Assembly: GCF_000701345.1 (NCBI RefSeq)
Contig: NZ_JNIJ01000044.1
Span: 1 to 51,702 of the forward strand
Reading direction: 5' to 3'
DNA from: Bradyrhizobium sp. URHD0069
GTDB taxonomy: Bacteria; Pseudomonadota; Alphaproteobacteria; Rhizobiales; Xanthobacteraceae
DNA: 51,702 bases
Under the pieces are notes generated by a model that worked only from the letters and a program-made list of their open reading frames with translations, was not told the origin of the DNA and ran no database searches. This document shows positions 8,534 to 15,402 of the stretch, in pieces (position 1 is the first letter of the stretch; each line of letters starts with the position of its first letter). A program made the position numbers and the translations under genes.

Positions 8534-9271
8534 TTATGCTCCGGCCGGTACTTGCGACACCTCCACGACATGCCGATCGCTGCCTACAGTGATGATGATT
8601 GTGTAGGTCTTTGGCCCGCCGGCTTGATCGGTTGGGGGAGCGAGGTGCAGTTGCCCGCCGTACCATTCACCGGGCATCAGCGTGTTGTCCTTGATCACCG
8701 ATTGCTCGAGGGCTGCCATATTGCGTTGACCATTCTCAACGGTCGCAGCAATCATTGCTTCGTTTTGAACGGCAGCATTGTTTTGCGCTATCACCGCGGC
8801 TGTGGGACTGTAAAACGTCCCAGTGCGGCCGCCAGGCGTGGTGTACCTGCCGTAACCCGCTTGCGATGCGCTGTACGCGTTCGCAGCGCCCGCAAGGCCG
8901 GTTAGTATCGCCGAGGCTACCTGCCGGTTCTTTTCTTCCTGGACGAGCATTTCATACGTGACGATCTGCATCCCAAAGTCTGATCCGCCGACGTGCTGTG
9001 TGGCGTCAACCTGCGCCATTCGGAAATCAATCGGCTGCTTCCCAAGGTTGTTGATTCCCACCACAAACACTGGACGGCCGTTGGCCTGCAATTGCCGGGA
9101 TGCCGGGCGGACCAGAACCAGCGAGCTTTTTTGACGTGAGACTAGCGCGGGTTGCCCATCACGCATCATCGATTGTTGTTGTGGATTAGAAGCTCGAAAA
9201 GAAACCGTTTCGCCGCTTGAAACACAGCCGCCCAGCGCGGCGCACAGCGCCACGACTCCCAAATTACGCAT
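8534..9271 (-). CDS. Lipoprotein of unknown function
   Basis: A 245-residue protein with a type II signal peptide: MRNLGVVALCAALGGC, with Leu-Gly-Gly-Cys as lipobox, so it should be lipidated at Cys 16 and attached to a membrane facing the periplasm. The mature part has a beta-rich region (SLVLVRPASRQLQANGRPVF, VVGINNLGKQPIDFRM), a glycine/alanine-rich hydrophobic middle (ASAILTGLAGAANAYSASQA), and a C-terminal beta region (GGQLHLAPPTDQ, YTIIITVGSDRHVVEVSQVP). The pattern recalls lipoproteins of complex envelope assemblies, but no family is certain. It is transcribed away from the gene at 9524, so 9272-9523 holds both control regions. Confidence 0.75.
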   Translation of the reverse strand: MRNLGVVALCAALGGCVSSGETVSFRASNPQQQSMMRDGQPALVSRQKSSLVLVRPASRQLQANGRPVFVVGINNLGKQPIDFRMAQVDATQHVGGSDFGMQIVTYEMLVQEEKNRQVASAILTGLAGAANAYSASQAGYGRYTTPGGRTGTFYSPTAAVIAQNNAAVQNEAMIAATVENGQRNMAALEQSVIKDNTLMPGEWYGGQLHLAPPTDQAGGPKTYTIIITVGSDRHVVEVSQVPAGA

Positions 9272-9523
9272 TGATGAACCCCCAAAAGCCCAAGGTTATC
9301 CAAAGCGCAACTAACGAGTGAGATCAATAGGAGCTGCGCGGAAAACTGTCTCGGCAGACAAGAATTTGTGTCCGCCTATCACGAAAGTTGCTGAGCGGGG
9401 CGGCTTTGACGATGACTTGATAATCACGCCGGCTAACACGATCTCGTGCGCGCGTCCCCCATCAAGAAAAGGAACCTGCTTGATCTCGCAACGTTGACGC
9501 GTCGTGGAAACCAGGAGAAATCC

Positions 9524-9796
9524 ATGATCAAGAAGACCCTCATCGTCGCCGCCAGCATGCTGTTTGCCGCTTCCGCATTTGCCCAGTCCGGAACATCGTC
9601 CGGTTCATCGAGCAGCGCGCCCGGCCAGCGGATGCACAACAGCACTAAATCAACCGCTCCGGGCGCGTCCGAAAACGCTCCGGGCCACAGAATGCAGAAC
9701 GATGCGAAATCGACCGGGCGGGGCGCGTCCGAATATGCGCCGGGTCAGCAGACGACCGGTTCTGGTTCCGCGAAAACCAACGGCACCATGAAATAA
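9524..9796 (+). CDS. Small secreted Ser/Gly-rich repeat protein
   Basis: A 90-residue protein. The ATG at 9524 has a good ribosome site (AGGAG, 9513-9517), and in-frame sequence upstream is not needed. Residues 1-21 are a signal peptide (MIKKTLIVAASMLFAASAFA, cleaved before Q). The mature part is low-complexity, with three imperfect repeats of the form S-APGQRM / ENAPGHRM / EYAPGQQ separated by STK- and DAKST-type spacers. No enzymatic motif. A strong intrinsic terminator follows 33 bases after the stop, so it is a single-gene transcript. Probably a periplasmic protein of unknown role. Confidence 0.72.
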   Translation: MIKKTLIVAASMLFAASAFAQSGTSSGSSSSAPGQRMHNSTKSTAPGASENAPGHRMQNDAKSTGRGASEYAPGQQTTGSGSAKTNGTMK

Positions 9797-9828
9797 ATCT
9801 CTCCGCGTTGCATGAGCGCCAACGCGCC

Positions 9829-9870
9829 AAAAAGGCCCCGCACTCCCAAAAGGGTGTGGGGCCTTTCTTC
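9829..9870 (+). terminator. Rho-independent terminator of the small secreted protein gene
   Basis: AAAGGCCCCGCACTCCC, loop AAA, then AGGGTGTGGGGCCTTTCTTC: a long GC-rich stem followed by a T-rich run on the plus strand. The A-run before the stem makes it possibly bidirectional. Confidence 0.85.
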
Positions 9871-10007
9871 CGTCCGTTTGTGATGCGCGGACCCCGCCGC
9901 CGCGCCTCGACCCCCTCCGCCTCTTCCCGCCGCCGCAAAATTCCGCATCCGCGTCAGCCTGATTTGTTGAAGCGGATCAATCTGATTTGGGTAGTCCAGC
10001 CCTGTTT

Positions 10008-10580
10008 GCAAAAATATTCCGCTTCCCGTTTTACCCAAATCACCTCTAGAACCCTCGCCGTCTCACCCCATGAGAGGGGCGTATCGCGATCGTCACGGAC
10101 GCGGGGTGGGATGCGGTGGACGCGGCAGCGTTGGGCGCATCGGCAATCGCAGGGCGGCTTCAATGAGGCTCGTGAGCGATCAAGCGGCGCGCAGACGAAC
10201 GATGCTAACGCGTACGGCAAAACCGTGTGGTCCTGGCACCCGTTGCTGGTGTCAAGTCGGCGGAGGTTTTCGTTGGCCCAACCGGGTTCGGCAAAACCTT
10301 AATCCGCCAACGACGGTGACAAGACGAATTCGTCGCCGGGGAGAGCACGATATAAGCCGTTAAAACCATTGCGTGCGGGAATGCCGGGTGTTCCGGTGAC
10401 CTGCGGTGACTACCGTGTGCTTACTACATTGCACACGGGCTGCGGGTGCACCGTGCACCCGGCATTCCCCACGCCCTCATTCGGGCGAAAGATTTTTGCA
10501 TCACTCGGGCGCAATCGCGCCGCGAGATCGCAAAGCTGCGTTTTGCGAACAATGCGGCTGTCTGAAAATTGAATCCGTCG
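10008..10580. repeat. Long dispersed intergenic repeat, full-length copy
   Basis: A roughly 570-bp non-coding unit between the terminator at 9829 and the family A repeat at 10617. It shares AGAGGGGCGTAT, then GATCGTC, and GGATGCGGTGGACGCGGCAG with a shorter copy at 45149-45450. In its second half GGGAATGCCGGGTG (10377-10390) pairs with CACCCGGCATTCCC (10455-10468). Within that arm GTGTGC and GCACAC form a nested hairpin. I recall similar units as abundant between genes of Bradyrhizobium. Frames across it are short and of different phase, so no protein is supported. Between 9871 and 10007 nothing is recognised. Confidence 0.65.
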
Positions 10581-10616
10581 CGGCTCGCCGAGTGCGAACG
10601 CCCACCCCCACCATGC

Positions 10617-10754
10617 GTCGTCCCCGCGAACGCGGGGACCCATAACCACCATCGTTTGTTGGAGCAGAAGCCGTTAGCCACCGTGCCAAAATGCAAGGCC
10701 GCGGCGTATGGGTCCCCGCTCCCCGTGCGCAATTGCGCACTAGGCGGGGACGAC
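10617..10754. repeat. Family A composite palindrome with inserted loop palindrome
   Basis: Starts GTCGTCCCCGCGAACGCGGG and ends GGGGACGAC. The right hairpin loop is replaced by GTGCGCAATTGCGCAC, a perfect 16-bp palindrome, so the right arm is longer than in other copies. It lies beyond the 3' end of glnD. Confidence 0.8.
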
Positions 10755-10834
10755 ATTGAGACATTACGCATTCGCGAGACCCGGTGGCGGGGTATGACGG
10801 CCTTTTGGCCCACCCTGCGATCGCCGATCTTTCA

Positions 10835-13630
10835 TTACGCCGCCGGCTGCGCCGCGTTGTCCTCATTGGCGAGCAGGTGGATCAGCGCGCTCTTGATCGC
10901 GGCTTGCCGGGTCGGAGCGTTGATCTGCGCGCCGAGCAGGTCGGTGACGTAGAACACGTCGCGGGCGCGCTCGCCGAAGGTCGCGACATGGGCTGAGGCG
11001 ATGTTGAGGTTGAGCTTCGAGATCGCCGTCGTCAGTTGATACAGCAGGCCCGGCCGGTCGAGGCCGGAGACCTCGATCACGGTGTAGCGGTCCGACCATT
11101 GATTGTTGATGATGACTTCCGGCTCCACCACGAACGGACGCAGCTTGCCGCGCCCGGCGGCACGGCGCGCCACCACTTCGGGCAGCCGCAATTTGCCTTC
11201 CAGCACGTCCTCGATCATTTCGCCGATCCGCGTGGCGCGCCGGCCCTCGTCCTCGTCGCGGTCGTATTCCCTCGATATCGCGATGGTGTCGAGCGCACGC
11301 CCGTCGGTGGTGGTGTAAATCTGCGCGTCGACGATGTTGGCGCCGGCCGAAGCGCAGGCGCCGGCGATGATCGACAGCAGCCAGGGATGATCGGTGGCGA
11401 GGATGGTCAGTTCGGTGACGCCGCGCGCCTCGTCGAAGCCGACATTGATCGCGAGCTTGTCGCCGGCCTGCTCGCTGGCGCGCAGGAATCGGGCATGGCG
11501 GATCTTGCGCGGCAGTTCGACCTTGAGCCAGTACGCGGGATAGTGCCGCGCGACATAGGCATTGAGCTCCTGCTCCGGCCATTCGGTGAACGCCGCGCGA
11601 AATTCTGCCTGTGCCAGCGCGATGCGCTGCGCGCGGTTGACCTCCGAGAAACCCCCGGTCAGCACCGGCTCGGTTTCGTAATACAGCGTGCGCAAGAGCT
11701 GTGCCTTCCAGCCGTTCCAGACGCCGGGACCGACGCCCCTGATATCGGCGGTGGTCAGGATCGTCAGCAGCTTCATCTGCTCGACCGACTGCACCACGGC
11801 TGCGAAATTCTCGATGGTCTTGCGGTCCGACAGATCGCGCGATTGCGCCACCGTGGACATGGTCAGATGTTCCTCGATCAGCCACGCGACCAGTTCGGTA
11901 TCGGCGGCGTTGAATCCGAGCCGCGGGCACAGCCGCCGCGCCACTCTTGCGCCGGCGATCGAGTGATCCTCGGGGCGACCCTTGGCGATGTCGTGCAGCA
12001 GCGCGGTGATGTAGATCACCGCGCGGTGCTCGGGGCGGATTTTGCGCATCAGATCGCTGGCGACGGTGAATTCGTCGTTGCCGCCGCGTTCGATCTCCTG
12101 CAGGTAGCCGACGCAGCGGATCAGATGCTCGTCCACCGTGTAGTGGTGGTACATGTTGAACTGCATCATCGACACGATCTTGCCGAAGGCGCGAATGAAA
12201 TGGCCCAGCACGCCGGTCTCGTTCATCCGCCGCAGCACGACCTCCGCATCGTTCGAGGTCAGGATCTCCATGAACAGCCGGTTGGCCTCCGGATCCTCGC
12301 GCAGCTGCGTGTTGATCAGCTTCAGCGAACGCGTCACGGTGCGCATGGCGTCCGGATGAAAGGCGAGATTGTTCTTCTGCGCCAGGCTAAAAATCCGGAT
12401 CAGGTTGACGGGGTCGCGCTTGAAGACATCGGGGGCCGCGAGATTGATGCGGTTGTTGTCGACGACGAAGTCATCGCTCTCGGGCACCCGCCGCCGGTTG
12501 TTGCTCGGCCGCAGCCGAGCCATCATGCGGCTGAGCACCGGCGCCGGTTTGGCCTGCTGATCTTCCAGCTTGGCGCACAGGATCGCGGTGAGATCGCCGA
12601 CGTCCTTGGCGACCAGGAAATAGTGCTTCATGAAGCGTTCGACATCCTGCATGCCAGGATGCGAGGTATAGCCGAGCCGGATCGCGATCTCGCGCTGGAT
12701 GTCGAACGACAACCGCTCTTCGGCGCGGCCCGAGAAGAAATGGATGTTGCAGCGGACCGACCACAGGAAATCGGCGCAGCGGCGGAAGGTGCGGTATTCG
12801 TGCGCGTCGAATACGCCGCGTTCCAGCAGCTCATCGGTCTCGCGCACGCGGTAGACGTACTTCGCGATCCAGAACAGCGTGTGCAAGTCGCGCAACCCGC
12901 CCTTGCCGTCCTTGACGTTGGGCTCGACCAGATAGCGCGATTGTCCGGCCCGGCGGTGGCGCTCTTCGCGCTCGGCGAGCTTGGCGGTGACGAATTCGGC
13001 GGCGGTGCCCTGCACGACTTCCTTGTCGAACCGTGCCACCAGCTCGTCGTAGAGCGGCTGGTCTCCGGTCAGGAACCGCGTCTCGAGGATCGCGGTGCGG
13101 ATCGTCATGTCGCCGCGCGCCTGCCGGATCGATTCATCGACCGAGCGCGTCGCGTGACCGACCTTCAAGCCCATGTCCCACAGGCAATAGAGAATCGCCT
13201 CCGCGACCTGCTCGCCCCAGGCGGTTTGCTTGTAAGGCAGGATGAACAACAGATCGATGTCGGATTCCGGAGCCATCAGTCCGCGGCCGTACCCGCCGGT
13301 GGCGACGACGGCCATCCGCTCGGCGCCGGAGGGGATTGGCGAGCGATAGAGATGCCGCGTCGCTGCCGAGTACAGGATGCGGATGATTTCATCCTGGACG
13401 TAGCACAGCCGTTCGGCGCAGCGTCGCCCGTGACGATCCTTCAGCAGCACGGCCTGCGCCGTGGTCCGCGCGGCGATAAGTTCCGCCTTCAGGAGCTGCG
13501 CCGTGGCGGAGCGAAAAAGGTCCTCGCGGCCGGCATGCCTTTCGGCGAGAGCGTCGACCGCGGCCGTGATCCGCGCGGTGTCGAAACGCTCGTCGGCCTC
13601 TGGCGGGGCCTGTGTCACGACGCTATCCAT
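10835..13630 (-). CDS. glnD: Bifunctional uridylyltransferase / uridylyl-removing enzyme (PII sensor)
   Basis: A 931-residue cytoplasmic enzyme that adds UMP to PII proteins when glutamine is low and removes it when glutamine is high. In order: nucleotidyltransferase domain with GGYGRG (about 112-117) and the SDIDLLF metal aspartates (about 124-126); a linker with KDGKGGLRDLHTLFW; the HD hydrolase domain (LLHDIAKGRPEDHS, His-Asp at about 546-547) for UMP removal; and two C-terminal ACT domains (TDHPWLLSIIAGACASAGAN and GLDRPGLLYQLTTAISKLNL) that sense glutamine. Length is typical. The start at 13630 (MDSVVTQAPP) is chosen because related proteins begin MDSV; a GTG at 13666 is an alternative. 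Divergent from the OsmC gene. Confidence 0.96.
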   Translation of the reverse strand: MDSVVTQAPPEADERFDTARITAAVDALAERHAGREDLFRSATAQLLKAELIAARTTAQAVLLKDRHGRRCAERLCYVQDEIIRILYSAATRHLYRSPIPSGAERMAVVATGGYGRGLMAPESDIDLLFILPYKQTAWGEQVAEAILYCLWDMGLKVGHATRSVDESIRQARGDMTIRTAILETRFLTGDQPLYDELVARFDKEVVQGTAAEFVTAKLAEREERHRRAGQSRYLVEPNVKDGKGGLRDLHTLFWIAKYVYRVRETDELLERGVFDAHEYRTFRRCADFLWSVRCNIHFFSGRAEERLSFDIQREIAIRLGYTSHPGMQDVERFMKHYFLVAKDVGDLTAILCAKLEDQQAKPAPVLSRMMARLRPSNNRRRVPESDDFVVDNNRINLAAPDVFKRDPVNLIRIFSLAQKNNLAFHPDAMRTVTRSLKLINTQLREDPEANRLFMEILTSNDAEVVLRRMNETGVLGHFIRAFGKIVSMMQFNMYHHYTVDEHLIRCVGYLQEIERGGNDEFTVASDLMRKIRPEHRAVIYITALLHDIAKGRPEDHSIAGARVARRLCPRLGFNAADTELVAWLIEEHLTMSTVAQSRDLSDRKTIENFAAVVQSVEQMKLLTILTTADIRGVGPGVWNGWKAQLLRTLYYETEPVLTGGFSEVNRAQRIALAQAEFRAAFTEWPEQELNAYVARHYPAYWLKVELPRKIRHARFLRASEQAGDKLAINVGFDEARGVTELTILATDHPWLLSIIAGACASAGANIVDAQIYTTTDGRALDTIAISREYDRDEDEGRRATRIGEMIEDVLEGKLRLPEVVARRAAGRGKLRPFVVEPEVIINNQWSDRYTVIEVSGLDRPGLLYQLTTAISKLNLNIASAHVATFGERARDVFYVTDLLGAQINAPTRQAAIKSALIHLLANEDNAAQPAA

Positions 13631-13834
13631 GGCTATCCCGATATCGGACGGCGCTGACGCTGTCACGGGAGATTGTGGCGTATCGGTTTAATTATTTGGA
13701 ATGAAACGGTGTTTTCGCAACGGGGGTGCTGACCCTGGTTCAGCCAGATCAACTGCAGGTGAAGCGATGCGGTGGTGACATCCGTCCTTCGACCCGATAC
13801 ATGCAACACCCATAAGATCCGGGAGAGAACAAAA

Positions 13835-14344
13835 ATGGACGCCGCCCAACTCCGCGCCACGCAGGCTCCGATCAAGGAGCGCTATAAGTCCGATCCCAAA
13901 GCCGCGGTCATCACGCTGACCGCCAGGGGCTCGGTCGACAACGACGGCATCGCCTGCAAGGTCGAGACCGGCCGCGCCTTGGCGGTGGCGGGGCTGCATC
14001 CCGCAACGGGCGGCTCCGGGCTCGAATTGTGCTCCGGCGATATGCTGCTCGAGGCGCTGGTCGCCTGCGCCGGCGTGACGTTGAAATCGGTGGCGACCGC
14101 CATCGAGGTGCCGCTGAAGTCGGGAAACGTCACCGCCGAGGGCGATCTCGATTTCCGCGGTACGCTCGGCGTCGACAAGGAGGCGCCGGTCGGCTTTGCG
14201 GAAATTCGTTTGCGCTTCGACGTCGCCACCGACGCACCGCAGGACAAGCTCGATCTGTTGTTGAAGCTGACCGAGCGCTATTGCGTGGTCTACCAGACCA
14301 TCAGGAACGGCCCGAAGGTTTCGGTGACCATGCACCGGGTGTGA
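13835..14344 (+). CDS. OsmC family peroxiredoxin-like protein
   Basis: A 169-residue protein. ATG at 13835 with GGGAGAG ahead (13821-13827). It shows the OsmC fold pattern: N-terminal beta strands (AAVITLTARGSVDNDGIACK), the helix with the first cysteine (MLLEALVACAGVTLKSVA, Cys 78), and the second helix cysteine (LTERYCVVYQTI, Cys 150). These two cysteines form the thiol centre that reduces organic hydroperoxides in OsmC/Ohr enzymes. It is shorter and more divergent than classical Ohr, so the substrate is uncertain. Transcribed divergently from glnD; followed at once by a family A repeat. Confidence 0.85.
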   Translation: MDAAQLRATQAPIKERYKSDPKAAVITLTARGSVDNDGIACKVETGRALAVAGLHPATGGSGLELCSGDMLLEALVACAGVTLKSVATAIEVPLKSGNVTAEGDLDFRGTLGVDKEAPVGFAEIRLRFDVATDAPQDKLDLLLKLTERYCVVYQTIRNGPKVSVTMHRV

Positions 14345-14360
14345 GTGCCACCAATACGAC

Positions 14361-14481
14361 GTCGTCCCGGCGGACGCCGGGACCCATACGCGGTGTCCTC
14401 TCGTTTCAAGAACCGCTGTTCGACGGCTTTCGCGCCATGCAAATAGTTGTGGTTAGGGGTCCCTGCTTTCGCAGGGACGAC
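14361..14481. repeat. Family A composite palindrome
   Basis: Starts GTCGTCCCGGCGGACGCCGG and ends GGGTCCCTGCTTTCGCAGGG then ACGAC, so the two end hairpins have diverged from each other. It ends six bases before the next ATG and therefore supplies the whole leader and ribosome-site region of that gene. Confidence 0.8.
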
Positions 14482-14487
14482 TAAGAA

Positions 14488-15285
14488 ATGTCCGCCGATC
14501 TTGCCTTCATCCTGACGCTCGCGCTGCGCATGGCGATCACCGCCGCGTTTGTGGTTACCGCGTCGGTGATAGCAGAGCGCTCGGGTCCGGTGATCGGCGC
14601 GCTGGTCGCGACGCTGCCGATTTCGGCGGGGCCTTCCTATGTGTTTCTCGCGCTCGATCACGATGCGGCGTTCATCGCCGAGGGCGCGCTGGCGAGCCTG
14701 CCTATCAACGCCGCGACGATCTTTCTCGGCCTGACCTATGTCGTGCTGGCGCAGCGTCAGAGCGCAATTGTCAGTTGTCTTGGTGCGGTCGCCGTGTGGG
14801 TCGCGCTGGCCTCTGCGGTGCGAACCATTCAGTGGTCGCTCGCCGGCGGCCTGGTCGCGAACGCCGTTGCCTTCGCGATCTGCGTGCCGCTGCTGCAGCG
14901 TTTCCGCCACGTCAAGATGCCGCTGATCACGCGCCGCTGGTACGACATTCCGCTGCGCGCCTCGCTGGTCGCGACGCTGGTGGCAATTGTGGTGACGCTG
15001 TCGGGCTGGGTCGGGCCCAAGGTCAGCGGCATGATCGCGCTGTTCCCGGTGGTGTTCACCAGCATGATGCTGATCCTGCAGCCGCGGATCGGCGGGCCGC
15101 CGACCGCGGCCGTCATCGCCAACAGCGCCGGCGGATTGATGGGCCTCGGTATCGCCATCGCCGCGCTGCATGTCGCGGCATTGCAGTTCGGCTCGGTGGT
15201 GGGCTTGAGCCTGGCGCTGATGATTTGCGTGTGCTGGAATCTCGGCCTGTGGTGGAACGGGCGAAGGAAGGTGGCGCGCTTGTAG
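14488..15285 (+). CDS. Multi-spanning inner-membrane protein, unknown function
   Basis: A 265-residue, very hydrophobic protein with about eight or nine predicted membrane segments (for example LAFILTLALRMAITAAFVVT, AATIFLGLTYVVLA, LVATLVAIVVTLSGWVG, GMIALFPVVFTSMMLIL). Short polar loops carry SERSGPVIGALVATLPISAG and RRWYDIPLRASL. The repeated GALVATLPISAGPSY / GMIALFPVVFTSMM pattern suggests two related halves, as in small transporters. No named family recognised. Its leader is formed by a family A repeat, and its stop codon lies inside the next repeat (15282-15396), so its boundaries have been shaped by repeat insertion. Confidence 0.7.
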   Translation: MSADLAFILTLALRMAITAAFVVTASVIAERSGPVIGALVATLPISAGPSYVFLALDHDAAFIAEGALASLPINAATIFLGLTYVVLAQRQSAIVSCLGAVAVWVALASAVRTIQWSLAGGLVANAVAFAICVPLLQRFRHVKMPLITRRWYDIPLRASLVATLVAIVVTLSGWVGPKVSGMIALFPVVFTSMMLILQPRIGGPPTAAVIANSAGGLMGLGIAIAALHVAALQFGSVVGLSLALMICVCWNLGLWWNGRRKVARL

Positions 15286-15396
15286 CCCGGATGAAGCCAA
15301 CGGGTCGCGCGGATGCGCGCCCGATGACAGGCTCCGCGAAATCCGGGGCTGTTGCGATGTCTGTGACCAAATTTCGCTGCGCTTCATCCGGGCTAC
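15282..15396. repeat. Family C palindromic repeat (TAGCCCGGATGAAGC type) with inner module
   Basis: Ends are inverted copies: GTAGCCCGGATGAAGC on the left and GCTTCATCCGGGCTAC on the right. Between GAAGC and GAAATCC sits the module CCAACGGGTCGCGCGGATGC...GACAGGCTCCGCG (15297-15338), which also occurs in the repeats at 19590, 28627 and 33138. It fills the space between two convergent genes and could act as a shared hairpin terminator. Confidence 0.85.
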
Positions 15397-15402
15397 GATG
15401 TC

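Noticed and set aside
11036..13657. An 873-codon open frame on the plus strand opposite glnD
   Set aside because: Its translation is Arg/His/Asp-rich with no domain pattern. It is the mirror of glnD, as expected in GC-rich DNA, while the minus-strand frame has all GlnD motifs.
14290..15387. A 365-codon minus-strand frame opposite the membrane-protein gene
   Set aside because: Arg/His/Gln-rich shadow of the plus-strand gene, running through repeats at both ends.
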